Below are positions 27,155-35,820 of a stretch of 64,000 bases of DNA, piece by piece; position 1 is the stretch's first letter; each line of letters begins with the position of its first letter. Under the pieces are notes generated by a model. That model was given only the letters and a program-made list of their open reading frames with translations, was not told where the DNA came from and did no database searches. The translations under genes and the position numbers were made by a program. Source of the stretch: Stenotrophomonas maltophilia (GTDB taxonomy: Bacteria > Pseudomonadota > Gammaproteobacteria > Xanthomonadales > Xanthomonadaceae); assembly GCF_039555535.1 (NCBI RefSeq), contig NZ_CP154630.1, positions 819,001-883,000 on the forward strand. Reading direction: 5' to 3'.

Positions 27155-28035
27155 CAGTTCCCGGCCAGCAACGCGTCAGCCAGCACCTGCAGTTTCGGTG
27201 AGTGCTGCCGCGACGGCGGGTAGATCAACGACAACGCACGGCTGCGGCCTTCGAACGGCTGCAGCACGCGCTGCAGCCGGCCATCGGCCAGCGCGTCGGC
27301 CACCGCGAAATCCATCACCTGCACGATGCCGATGCCGGCGATGGCCGCTTCCACCAGTGGATCGCCGCTGTCGAACACCATCCGCGTCGGCGGCGTGACT
27401 TCCCGTAGCTGGCCGTCGTGCAGGAACTGCCAGTTGACCACGCGGCCACTACGCAGGTTGCGCACGGCCAGGCAGGCGTGGTCCTGCAGCGCGGTCACAT
27501 CGACCGGCGCGCCGCAGCGGGCCAGATAGTCCGGGCTGGCCACGGTCACCCAGCGCAGCGGCCGCAAGGGCCGCGCAACAATGCGCTGGTCGGCGATGAC
27601 GCCGGTACGCAGCGCGGCATCGAACCCTTCCTCGACCAGATCGACCAGGCGGTCGCTCAGCACCGCTTCCACCTGCAGCTGCGGATGCTGTTGCAGCAGC
27701 GGTGCCAGCATTGGCACGAGCACCTTGCGGCCGAACATCGACGGCGCGCTGATCTTCAAGGTGCCCGAGGGCGTGCAGGGTCGGTCGGCCAGCTGCCGCT
27801 CGGCATCGTCGAGGCCAGCCAGCAGCGGCATCACCTGTTCGACGAACTGGCGGCCATCCGGGGTCAGCGCCACGTTGCGGGTATTCCGCTGCAGCAGCTT
27901 CACCCCCAGTGTGGCCTCCAGTCGGCCGATCGCGCGCGACAGGCCGGACTGGCTCAGGCCGAGCTGGCCGGCGGCCACCGTGAAGCTGCGCGCTTCCGCC
28001 ACCTGCACCAGCATGCGCACCGCATTGAGGTCCAT
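27151..28035 (-). CDS. LysR-family transcriptional regulator
   Basis: A 294-residue LysR protein with the helix-turn-helix MDLNAVRMLVQVAEARSFT and LSQSGLSRAIGRLEATLGVKL, and a substrate-binding effector domain of the DsdC/AaeR-like type (GTLKISAPSMFGRKVLVPML). The start MDLNAV is chosen because GGAG lies 5 bases upstream; ATGs further upstream lack one. It is divergent from the MFS exporter at 28143, with a LysR-type operator between, so it probably controls that transporter. Its TAG stop is supplied by the GTAG end of a SMAG repeat. Confidence 0.88.
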   Translation of the reverse strand: MDLNAVRMLVQVAEARSFTVAAGQLGLSQSGLSRAIGRLEATLGVKLLQRNTRNVALTPDGRQFVEQVMPLLAGLDDAERQLADRPCTPSGTLKISAPSMFGRKVLVPMLAPLLQQHPQLQVEAVLSDRLVDLVEEGFDAALRTGVIADQRIVARPLRPLRWVTVASPDYLARCGAPVDVTALQDHACLAVRNLRSGRVVNWQFLHDGQLREVTPPTRMVFDSGDPLVEAAIAGIGIVQVMDFAVADALADGRLQRVLQPFEGRSRALSLIYPPSRQHSPKLQVLADALLAGNW

Positions 28036-28066
28036 CGAGGCTCCATTCATGCGGAAAATCATGACA

Positions 28067-28107
28067 GATATGGGCTTCAAGGGGTTTATTGATATGGGCG
28101 CATCAAT
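28067..28107. promoter_or_regulatory. putative LysR-type operator between regulator and exporter
   Basis: ATTGAT-N8-ATCAAT (28088-28107) is a dyad of the T-N11-A type bound by LysR proteins. GATATGGGC occurs twice, at 28067-28075 and 28091-28099, 24 bases apart. The 107-base divergent gap contains no gene. Which promoter is controlled cannot be told from sequence. Confidence 0.6.
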
Positions 28108-28142
28108 GAGACTGCGCTCCCCCCCACCGCTTCAACCCGCCG

Positions 28143-29561
28143 ATGCCTCCCCTCAACTATCCACGCTGGGCGCTGACCCTGCTGGCCACCGCGCAGCTGA
28201 TCATCGCCCTCGACGCCACCGTCATCTTCGTCGCCCTGCATGACATGGGCCGCGCGCTGCAGATCAACGCGCAGCAGCTGCAGTGGGTGGTCAGTGCCTA
28301 CACCGTGGCCTTTGGTGGCAGCCTGCTGCTGGGGGGGCGTGCCGCCGATCTGATCGGGCGCCGTCGCTTCTACCGGCTGGGCATGCTGCTGTTCGCACTG
28401 GCCTCGCTGCTCGGCGCGCTTGCGCCGAACGCGACCCTGCTGATCATCGCGCGTGCCGCACAGGGCGTCGGTGCGGCGCTGCTGTTCCCGGCCACGCTGG
28501 CGCTGATCAACACGCTGTACGCCGAAGGCCCGGTGCGCAACCGCGCGCTGGCGATCTGGAGCATGGCCAGCGCGGTCGGCCTGGCGCTGGGCACGCTGCT
28601 CGGCGGCGTGCTGACCCAGGCGTTCGGCTGGCCGGCAGTGCTGGCGGTGATCGTGCCGCTGGCCACCGCATGCGCAGTGGCTGCCGGTGCATGGCTACCG
28701 GCCGATGGCCCACGGGTGCAGGGACGTTCGTTCGACCTGGCCGGTTGCCTCACCGTCACCGCCGGCGGCAGCCTGCTGGTCACCACCCTGGTGCAAGGGC
28801 CGGAGTGGGGCTGGACGGCACCGGCCACGCTCATCTGCCTGCTGCTTTCAGCGGTACTGCTGGCGGCGTTCGTGCAGATCGAAAAGCGCAGCCGTGACCC
28901 GCTGATGCAGTTTTCGCTGTTGCGCCTGCCTGGCCTGCGCGCGGCACTCGGCCTGACCTTCGCCTTCATGAGCAGCTATGGCGTGCAGTACTACTTCCTT
29001 GCGCTGTACTTCCAGGATGGCTACGGCTGGAGCCCGCTGCAGGCCGGCATGGCCTTCCTGCTGCCGACGCTGGTGTGCACTTTCGGCATTCGTATTGCCG
29101 AACGCATGCTGCGGCGCCGTTCGCCACGGCAGGTGCTGGCCTGGGGCTTCGCTGCCGGTGCCATCGGCATCGCTGCGGTGGCGGTGGCGATGCCGCATGG
29201 CGCTGGCTACTGGCCGCTGCTGCCGGGCATCGTGGTGCTCAGTGTCGGCCAGGGCATGAGCTGGACAGCGATGTGGATCGTGGCCGGTCAGGGCGTGCCG
29301 GGACCGCAGCAGGGTGTCGCGTCCGGCATGGCCGCCACCGCCCAGCAGATCGGTGGCGCGCTGGGATTGGCGGTACTGGTGATGGTGGCCAACGCCGCGC
29401 GCAGCACGCAGGCAGCAACCAGTGCCGATGCCCTGCAGGGCATGGTCAATGCACAGTACGGCGCCGCGCTGTTCGCTGCGCTCGGCGTGGTGATCGCGCT
29501 GGGCCTGCGCCCGGCGCCGGTAGACTCGTCAGCAACCGCCTGCCTGAGCACCGACGCATGA
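28143..29561 (+). CDS. MFS exporter, DHA2-like (EmrB/QacA group)
   Basis: A 472-residue membrane protein with about 14 hydrophobic helices. It has the DHA2 motif LDATVIFVALHDM in helix 1, motif A as GGRAADLIGRRRFYRLG, and the antiporter motif C region GLALGTLLGG. Such proteins export drugs or toxic small molecules using the proton gradient. It is divergent from a LysR regulator. The stop overlaps the next gene's ATG (ATGA). No Shine-Dalgarno is obvious before the ATG; a start slightly further on cannot be excluded. Substrate unknown. Confidence 0.85.
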   Translation: MPPLNYPRWALTLLATAQLIIALDATVIFVALHDMGRALQINAQQLQWVVSAYTVAFGGSLLLGGRAADLIGRRRFYRLGMLLFALASLLGALAPNATLLIIARAAQGVGAALLFPATLALINTLYAEGPVRNRALAIWSMASAVGLALGTLLGGVLTQAFGWPAVLAVIVPLATACAVAAGAWLPADGPRVQGRSFDLAGCLTVTAGGSLLVTTLVQGPEWGWTAPATLICLLLSAVLLAAFVQIEKRSRDPLMQFSLLRLPGLRAALGLTFAFMSSYGVQYYFLALYFQDGYGWSPLQAGMAFLLPTLVCTFGIRIAERMLRRRSPRQVLAWGFAAGAIGIAAVAVAMPHGAGYWPLLPGIVVLSVGQGMSWTAMWIVAGQGVPGPQQGVASGMAATAQQIGGALGLAVLVMVANAARSTQAATSADALQGMVNAQYGAALFAALGVVIALGLRPAPVDSSATACLSTDA

Positions 29562-30229
29562 TCGAACTGCTGGACCTGCAACAGACCCTGCATGCCTTCG
29601 CAGCCTGCAACGATGATGATGAGGTGTACGGCTCCTTCGGTTGGGTGCACGCCACCGATGACGACCTGCTGCAGGCGCGCTTCTGGTTGCCACCCGATGA
29701 GGATGCCGCATTCGATGAGGACAGCGAGGTTCCGGCTGAAGCGCGCGCGCTGGGCCTGGGCACGTTCCTGGAACCTGCGACGTTTGCGGACGTGCTCGAC
29801 GTGCAGAAGCGGCAGCGCCCGTTGTCTTCGCTGCGGGACTACGCGCAGGCGCTGGCGTACTACGCCGAGTACGACGCGTTCCGGCAGGTCGAAGGCATCG
29901 ATGAGGCTCTGGGCGAAGCGGAAGCTGCGGAACAGGCGGCTGCACGCGAGGCGGGTGTGGGCACAGGCATCTTCGCGTCCTTCGATATGGCATTGAACGC
30001 GTGCCCGGAAGCGCAGATCAAAGCGGCGGCGCAGCGCGTGGCGCGCCTGCTGGAGATTCCGGTGGGCGATGCATTGGCGCGTTGCCGCGCGTTGCCGCTA
30101 CTGCTGGGTGAAGCGCTGGATCGGCGTCGTGCGCAGGCGATCAAGGATGACTTCGCCGACATCGGCGCGACGCTGCAGGTGCGTGGCTACAAGCCGTTCC
30201 CGTGGATGGACGCGCCCGCATTGCGTTGA
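29558..30229 (+). CDS. uncharacterised protein with possible L7/L12-like C-terminal fold
   Basis: A 223-residue acidic, soluble protein with no signal peptide. The N-terminal half (MIELLDLQQTLHAFAACNDDDEVYGSFGW) is not recognised. The last 60 residues follow the pattern helix-'VGDALARCRALPLLL'-'RRRAQAIKDDFADIGATLQV', which resembles the C-terminal domain of ribosomal protein L7/L12 (LKEAKxLVxxAPxxxK...AExxKxxLExAGAxVEV). That fold assignment is inference. It is translationally coupled to the exporter by ATGA; its role in export is unknown. Confidence 0.55.
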   Translation: MIELLDLQQTLHAFAACNDDDEVYGSFGWVHATDDDLLQARFWLPPDEDAAFDEDSEVPAEARALGLGTFLEPATFADVLDVQKRQRPLSSLRDYAQALAYYAEYDAFRQVEGIDEALGEAEAAEQAAAREAGVGTGIFASFDMALNACPEAQIKAAAQRVARLLEIPVGDALARCRALPLLLGEALDRRRAQAIKDDFADIGATLQVRGYKPFPWMDAPALR

Positions 30230-30261
30230 ACAACACCATCCATGCCATGCCTGGATGACGT

Positions 30262-31059
30262 TCAACCAAACGCCAGCAACTGCGGCTGCAATGCGCTGAA
30301 GATCCGCGCCAGCCGCTCCGCCCACGCCTGCTGCCCGGCCACGTCGGCAATCAGGTCCTGGCGGATCTCCAGCTCCACGTGCACCAGGCCACGGCCTTCG
30401 CCATGCACCGGCACCGCATAGTCACTGGTACTGCTGACCGAATACGGCTCATTGTCACCCACCACCAGGTCGTCCTCGTCGCGCAGTGCCTGCAGCAGCG
30501 CATGGGCAAAACGCGTGTCCTGGTGGTACAGCACGCCGGCATGCCACGGCCGCTGCATGCCGTTCATCGCCGGGGTGAAGCTGTGCATCATCACCAGCAG
30601 CGTGGGGCGGCCTGCATCACGGCGTGCATCAAGCTCGGCGTCGATGCGCGCGTGGTAGGGCGCGTGGATCGCTTCGATGCGTTGTTGCCGCTGCGCTGCC
30701 GACAGCCCGGTATTGCCTGGCACCACCGTGTGGTCGCTCACTTCCGGAATCAGCGTTGGCGACGCCAGCGGGCGGTTGCAGTCGATCAGCAGCCGCGAAT
30801 AGGTCTGTTCGATCGCCCAGGCATCCAGCCGTTCGGACAGTGCGCGGGTGGTGCCGGCAATGCCGATGTCCCAGCCGATATGGCGGTCCAGTTCGGCCTG
30901 CGGCAAGCCCAGGCCTGCGAGGACGCGCGGCACCCGCTGGCCGGCATGGTCGGCCAGCAGCAGGAACGGCGAGGCGCCCTGCGGCCGGTGGATCGTGTGG
31001 ATCGCCGGGTCGTCTGCGCCCAGCAGCGCAGGCAGCGCGTGCAGATCGGCGTCAGCCAC
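30262..31059 (-). CDS. N-formylglutamate amidohydrolase family protein
   Basis: A 265-residue member of the FGase superfamily, with FLLLADHAGQRVPRVL near the N-terminus, HIGWDIGIAG, SRLLIDCNRP and MHSFTPAMNG, all family signatures of zinc-dependent deformylation/deacylation enzymes. No histidine-utilisation (hut) genes are nearby, so a role in histidine breakdown is doubtful. The start is a GTG at 31059, overlapping the Nudix gene stop by 8 bases. It is the last gene of a four-gene minus-strand operon. Confidence 0.82.
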   Translation of the reverse strand: MADADLHALPALLGADDPAIHTIHRPQGASPFLLLADHAGQRVPRVLAGLGLPQAELDRHIGWDIGIAGTTRALSERLDAWAIEQTYSRLLIDCNRPLASPTLIPEVSDHTVVPGNTGLSAAQRQQRIEAIHAPYHARIDAELDARRDAGRPTLLVMMHSFTPAMNGMQRPWHAGVLYHQDTRFAHALLQALRDEDDLVVGDNEPYSVSSTSDYAVPVHGEGRGLVHVELEIRQDLIADVAGQQAWAERLARIFSALQPQLLAFG

Positions 31060-31606
31060 GCGGGCGTCCGTCCAGATGGTGCTCGATCATCCACAGCCCG
31101 GCCCAGAGCTTGGCATCCAGCTCGTAGCCTTCGCCCATTTTCTCTACCAGCCAGGCAGCCGCCCGAGCACGCGGAATCTCGTGCACGGTGATGTCTTCGC
31201 TGTCATCACCACCGCCCTCGCCGACACGGCGCAGGCCGGTGGCGCGCACGAAGGCGATCTTCTCGCTGCTGGCGCCAGAGGACGTCGGGCCGATCATCAG
31301 CACTTCGGCGTGATCGGCGGTCCAGCCGGTTTCTTCCTCCAGCTCGCGCACCGCCGAGACTTCGATCGACTCGCCGGAGTGGATGTCGCCGACCAGGCCG
31401 GCCGGCATCTCGATGGTGGGGGCCTGCAGCGGCACGCGGAACTGCTCGACGAACAGCACCTTGTCCTCGGGGGTGACGGCGATGATGATCGCGGCCAGGC
31501 CACCGGCGTGGGTACGTTCGCTGTATTCCCAGGTGCCGCGCACCAGCATGCGCTGGTACTTGCCTTCATAGACGACACGCGGGGCTTCGGTGTTGCGCTG
31601 GCTCAT
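31052..31606 (-). CDS. Nudix hydrolase, ADP-ribose pyrophosphatase-like
   Basis: A 184-residue Nudix protein. The Nudix box G-x5-E-x7-REUxEExGU is complete: GDIHSGESIEVSAVREL then EEETGW. Preceding residues (AAIIIAVTPEDKVLFVEQFR, EMPAGLVGD) resemble the ADP-sugar pyrophosphatases NudF/NudE. The start MSQRNTEAP overlaps the upstream nuclease stop as ATGA. Substrate within the nucleotide-sugar range is not resolved by sequence. It belongs to the overlapping series nitroreductase - FEN - Nudix - FGase. Confidence 0.87.
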   Translation of the reverse strand: MSQRNTEAPRVVYEGKYQRMLVRGTWEYSERTHAGGLAAIIIAVTPEDKVLFVEQFRVPLQAPTIEMPAGLVGDIHSGESIEVSAVRELEEETGWTADHAEVLMIGPTSSGASSEKIAFVRATGLRRVGEGGGDDSEDITVHEIPRARAAAWLVEKMGEGYELDAKLWAGLWMIEHHLDGRPRG

Positions 31607-32538
31607 GCGGGCTCGCTGTGGGTGGGAAGAATATCGGGTACGCCGGCGGCATCGAACAGCCGGCGGCGTGTCATCGGGCCGAAGCGCAGGGTCTGGCACA
31701 GGCCGCTGAGCAGCTCGGGATCGGCGGTCTGGCGCAGCAGGCCGGGTTGGCTGCCTTCCAGCGGCGCGTCCAGCGCGATGGTGGTCAGCTGGCGCCAGAG
31801 CAGGGCGTGCTCGCGCTGCTCGCGCAGGCGCACGGCCATCTGGGCGGCGCCACGCAGGCGCAGGAACGGCACTTCATCCAGTCGCTCGTACAGCACGTCC
31901 ATGCTGCCGAAATGGGCCAGCAGCACGGCAGCGGATTTGCTGCCGACGCCACTGACACCGGGAATGTTGTCCACCGCGTCGCCACACAGCGCCAGGTAAT
32001 CGGCGATCTGGTGCGCATGCACGCCGTGTCGTGCCTTCACCCCGGCCACGTCCCAGCGCTGGTTGCGTGCGTAGTCCCACTGTTCGTCGTGGTCCAGCAG
32101 CAGCTGCGACAGGTCCTTGTCGGCGGAGATGATCACGCCGCGGTGGCTGCCACGATGCACATGCAGGGCGCTGCCGATCAGGTCATCTGCCTCGTATTCG
32201 TGGTGGGCCAGAACGGCAAGGCCCAACGCCGCGCACAGCGCCTTGCAGTGCACGAACTGGCGCTTGAGCGCCTCCGGCGCCGGGTCGCGGTTGGCCTTGT
32301 AGGCCGGGTACAGGCGGTGGCGGAAGCCACTGTCCAGTGCTTCGTCGAAGGCGATGGCGATGTGACGCGGGCGCTCGCGCTCGAGCAGGTCCAGCAGGAA
32401 GCGGGCGAAGCCGTGCACGGCATTGGTCGGCCAGCCCTGCGCGTCCTGGAACTGGTCCGGCAGCGAGTGCCAGGCGCGGAACACGTAGATGCTGGCGTCG
32501 ACCAGGTACAGCGACGGCGGTGGTACCGGCAGGGTCAT
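31603..32538 (-). CDS. stand-alone 5'-3' exonuclease/flap endonuclease-like protein (Xni/PolA-N type)
   Basis: A 311-residue FEN-superfamily nuclease without a polymerase part. Visible are LYLVDASIYVFRAWHSL (first metal aspartate), ADDLIGSALHV, ISADKDLSQLL (second acidic cluster) and the helix-hairpin-helix GDAVDNIPGVSGVGSKSAA. This is the layout of E. coli ExoIX/Xni and of the PolA 5'-nuclease domain, enzymes that trim flaps and 5' ends of DNA. The ATG at 32538 overlaps the nitroreductase stop, and its own stop overlaps the Nudix start. Confidence 0.88.
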   Translation of the reverse strand: MTLPVPPPSLYLVDASIYVFRAWHSLPDQFQDAQGWPTNAVHGFARFLLDLLERERPRHIAIAFDEALDSGFRHRLYPAYKANRDPAPEALKRQFVHCKALCAALGLAVLAHHEYEADDLIGSALHVHRGSHRGVIISADKDLSQLLLDHDEQWDYARNQRWDVAGVKARHGVHAHQIADYLALCGDAVDNIPGVSGVGSKSAAVLLAHFGSMDVLYERLDEVPFLRLRGAAQMAVRLREQREHALLWRQLTTIALDAPLEGSQPGLLRQTADPELLSGLCQTLRFGPMTRRRLFDAAGVPDILPTHSEPA

Positions 32539-33137
32539 GCCGGAGGCGTCCAGTCGCGCAGCAGGGCGGCCGGGTCCGGACGCTCGCGCTCGGGCACGGC
32601 GGCCTTCGGCGTGCCGATATGGATGAAACCGGCAATGCCTTCGCCCTCGGACAGCCCCAGGTAGGCCTGCACGGCCGGGTCGAAGGCCATCCAGGCGGTC
32701 AGCCACTGCGCGCCGAAGCCCAGCGCCTGCGCGGCCTGCAGCAGGGCGAAGCAGACGCAGCCGGCGGTCATCAGCTGCTCCTGTTCGGGCACCTTCGGGT
32801 CCGGGCGCGGGCTGGCCACCACCACGATCACCAGCGGCGCATGGCTGAATCGCTGGCGGTCCTTTTCGAACACGGCCTCGCCGGCGTGCGGGTCGCGTTG
32901 GCGGCTGCGCTCGGCCAGGAAGTCGCCCAGAGTGTGACGTGCATCGCCGGCGATCTTCAGGAAGCGGAACGGCACGCGCTTGCCGTGGTCGGGCACACGC
33001 ACGGCCGAGGCCAGCATCCGCTGCAGGGTGGCCGGATCCGGGCCGGGCTCGGCCAGCTGCCGCGAAGGCACGGAGCGGCGGGCATCCAGGGCGAGCAGGG
33101 CGGCGGGGTCGGGCATGGAGTCTGAACCGGTCATCAC
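32535..33137 (-). CDS. nitroreductase family protein (YdjA-like)
   Basis: A 200-residue FMN-dependent nitroreductase. RRSVPSRQL near the N-terminus is the FMN-phosphate binding R-S motif, HGKRVPFRFL and VVVASPRPDPKVPEQEQ follow, and GFGAQWLTAW and HIGTPKAAVPERERPD close the domain. The small size suits the YdjA subgroup. Several N-terminal methionines are possible (33137, 33134, 33116); none has a strong ribosome-binding site, and 33137 is kept. The 310-base gap to the divergent DUF1631 gene contains nothing else I can support. Confidence 0.87.
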   Translation of the reverse strand: MMTGSDSMPDPAALLALDARRSVPSRQLAEPGPDPATLQRMLASAVRVPDHGKRVPFRFLKIAGDARHTLGDFLAERSRQRDPHAGEAVFEKDRQRFSHAPLVIVVVASPRPDPKVPEQEQLMTAGCVCFALLQAAQALGFGAQWLTAWMAFDPAVQAYLGLSEGEGIAGFIHIGTPKAAVPERERPDPAALLRDWTPPA

Positions 33138-33447
33138 GGAGGTTTGATTATAGTCGGGGTGGTCAAAGACACCGTCTGTGTCGCGTCTGGCCTTTGAATA
33201 TCAAACTGTGATGAACGTCATGCCACTGGCGGGAAACGGACGGCCGCTTCCCCTCGCCTCGCAGGCCTTGCACGGCTTACGATATCTACCTTGCCGGGCC
33301 GCCGGTCATGAGGTTTGAAGTGAGGACTGTTTCACTGTCCGTGACGGGCTGGCCGGCCTACCATCGACGTACCGGTACATGGGGTGTGCCGGTTGTCGCG
33401 ATGTCCACGTTGTCTGTCGTACCAGAGAAGGTGGGGAGCCTTCCCGA

Positions 33448-35769
33448 ATGATGAGCGCGCCCACACCGATGGGATCGCCGGGCCGTGACCCGGCCCAGCT
33501 CCAGCTTGCCCGGGACATGGTCCTGCCCGCGCTGTGCCAGGCCTTCGGCGCGGCACTGGCGCGCTTCGACGATGCCCTGTTCGATCGGGCCGGCAATGCC
33601 GGTTCGTCGCAGCTGCTGTTCCTGGATGCGATGCGCGAACTGCGCCGCCGCCGCGAGGACATTGCCGGTGCCTTCTCTGGCCACCTGCAGCGGGCCTGGG
33701 ATGCGCTGGCCAGTGGTGAGCCCATGTCGGCCGAATCGACGCTGTCCGGCCCAGCCGAGGATGGCCTGAGCCTGCTGGCCGAGCACGTGCTGGAGTCGCG
33801 GCTGGCGGTGCGCAATTTCGCCACGGTGCTGCTGCGTGACTTCAAGCCGGTCCTGGCGCGGCTCGACCGCCGCCTGGGCCGTCTGATCGGCGGCGCCGAA
33901 CTGGATGCCGACCATAATCCCATCAGCCCCGAACACCTGGGCGTGGCCATCCACGAAGCCTTTGCCGGCTGCGAACTGGCTCCGGAAGTGCACCTGGTGC
34001 TGATCAAGCTGTGCGAGCGCGACCTGCGCGCGCCGGTGGGTCGCATCTACGAGAAGCTGGACGAGCAACTGGCCGCGGCCGGGGTGATGTCGCAGATGGG
34101 AGCGCCGCGGCGTCCACTGTCGGCGGCGCCCGACCCGCGCATGGCCTCGGGCCTGGATGACCTGGTGGAGCAGCGCCCGGGCACGGGCCTGGACGGCGAA
34201 TTCGGTGATGACGAGCAGGCCGCGCCGGCCTGGGCGCAGCGCTTTGCCGCACGCTGGTCCGAGCGGCGTGGGCACATGCAGCAGCACCTGGGCGCCGAAG
34301 ACGGCGGCACCGGCGACGCCCATGCGGGCCAGCAGGGCATGCTGCTGGAGGCGCTGCACGAACTGCTGCAGCAGACCCGCCACGTGCGCGAGGACGCGAC
34401 GTCGGCCGCACAGGTGGCGATCGGCCAGCAGCGTCCGCTCAGCCAGCGCGAGATGATGTCGGTGCTGTCGCTGCTGCAGGCCACGCCCAGTGCGACCCTG
34501 CGCGCGGCGATCGGCGAGGACGGCGAATCGTTGGCGCAGCGGTTGAAGAGCGAAGTGCTGTCCAGCGCCACCCGTCTCGGTGTCGATCCGGGCCAGACCC
34601 GGCTGGACCCGCAGGACGAGGATGCGATCGACCTGGTGGGCATGCTGTTCGACGTGATGCTGGACGAGCGCGAACTGGAAGGCCGCTCGCGCGAGCTGAT
34701 CGGCCGCCTGGTGGTGCCGTTCGTCAAGGTCGCGATGCTCGACCGCCGCATGTTCGTGCAGAAGACCCATCCGGCGCGCAAGCTGCTCAACTCGCTGGCC
34801 GAGGCCTGCGAAGGCAACACCGGCGAAAGCCAGGCCGAGCGCATGCTGATGGCCAAGGTCGAGGAGATCATCGAGCGCCTGGTTGCCGAGTTCAACGAGA
34901 ACCTGGCGATCTTCCTGACCCTGGAAGAGGAATTCCGCGAGTTCCTGGTGCAGCACCGCCGTCGCGTGGAAATCGCCGAGCGCCGCGCCGCCGAAACGCA
35001 GCGTGGCCAGGAAAAACTGGAAATGGCCCGCACCCGCGCCGGCGCCGAACTGGACCGCCGCATCGGTGATGCCACCCTGCCGCCGGCCATCGCCGAATTC
35101 CTGCGCCAGCCGTGGCAGCACCACCTGACCCTGGCGCTGCTGCGCGAGGGCGAGGAGGGCGCATCGGTGGCCGAGGCGCTGAGCCTGGGCGACGGCCTGC
35201 TGGAGGAAGTGGCCGAGGCCCGCCGCCAGATCGTCGGCAAGCCGTGGCTGCAGGCCTGGCAGCCGGTGCTGGCCAAGGTGTTCGCCAGCGTGGGCGTGCA
35301 TGGCGACGCCGCCACCGGCGCCATCGATGCCCTGCATGACACCCTGCAGGGCATTGCCGAATCGCGGCCGGAACTGCAGCGCGGGCTGCCGGAACTGCCG
35401 CAGGTCGTACTGCCCGCGCCACCGGTAGCCGAATCGCCGGCGGTGGAGCTGAGCGGCCAGATCGATGCCGATGATTTCGACAATGCCGACGCCGATCGCT
35501 TCCGTCGAATGGAGATCGGCAACTGGCTGGATTTCGTCGACAAGGACGGCAAGGTGCAGGCCGGCAAGCTGTCCTGGGTCAGCCCGATTTCCTCGCGCCT
35601 GCTGTTCGTCAACCGTCGTGGCGTGCGCTTCTGCGTAGCCTCGCCGGAGGAACTGGCGGTGATGGTGCGGCTGGGACGTCTGCGCGCCCATGTGGATGAC
35701 GGTGCGTTCGACAGCGCGATGCAGGGCGTGATCGATCGGCTGGACCCGGGCAGCGCCACCCTGCACTGA
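33448..35769 (+). CDS. DUF1631 family protein with PilZ-like C-terminal region
   Basis: A 773-residue, charged, largely helical soluble protein of the DUF1631 family. It has recognisable segments such as ISPEHLGVAIHEAF, VVPFVKVAMLDRRMFVQKTHPARKLLNSLA and FLTLEEEFREFLVQHRRRVEIAERRAAE (a predicted coiled coil). The C-terminal part (GNWLDFVDKDGKVQAGKLSWVS and onward, with SRLLFVNRRG) is beta-rich and resembles PilZ-type folds, though the c-di-GMP RxxxR motif is not evident. GGGGAG lies 9 bases upstream of the ATG. Function of the family is not established. Confidence 0.8.
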   Translation: MMSAPTPMGSPGRDPAQLQLARDMVLPALCQAFGAALARFDDALFDRAGNAGSSQLLFLDAMRELRRRREDIAGAFSGHLQRAWDALASGEPMSAESTLSGPAEDGLSLLAEHVLESRLAVRNFATVLLRDFKPVLARLDRRLGRLIGGAELDADHNPISPEHLGVAIHEAFAGCELAPEVHLVLIKLCERDLRAPVGRIYEKLDEQLAAAGVMSQMGAPRRPLSAAPDPRMASGLDDLVEQRPGTGLDGEFGDDEQAAPAWAQRFAARWSERRGHMQQHLGAEDGGTGDAHAGQQGMLLEALHELLQQTRHVREDATSAAQVAIGQQRPLSQREMMSVLSLLQATPSATLRAAIGEDGESLAQRLKSEVLSSATRLGVDPGQTRLDPQDEDAIDLVGMLFDVMLDERELEGRSRELIGRLVVPFVKVAMLDRRMFVQKTHPARKLLNSLAEACEGNTGESQAERMLMAKVEEIIERLVAEFNENLAIFLTLEEEFREFLVQHRRRVEIAERRAAETQRGQEKLEMARTRAGAELDRRIGDATLPPAIAEFLRQPWQHHLTLALLREGEEGASVAEALSLGDGLLEEVAEARRQIVGKPWLQAWQPVLAKVFASVGVHGDAATGAIDALHDTLQGIAESRPELQRGLPELPQVVLPAPPVAESPAVELSGQIDADDFDNADADRFRRMEIGNWLDFVDKDGKVQAGKLSWVSPISSRLLFVNRRGVRFCVASPEELAVMVRLGRLRAHVDDGAFDSAMQGVIDRLDPGSATLH

Positions 35770-35820
35770 GTGGAGCCGCCTGCTAGGATCGGGAAAACTC
35801 ACCGATCAGCGGGGACCTGC

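Noticed and set aside
33358..35802. An 814-codon minus-strand open frame opposite the DUF1631 gene
   Set aside because: Its composition (Gln/His/Arg/Ala-rich, no domain) is typical of a shadow frame of a GC-rich gene; the plus-strand protein has a ribosome-binding site and family similarity.
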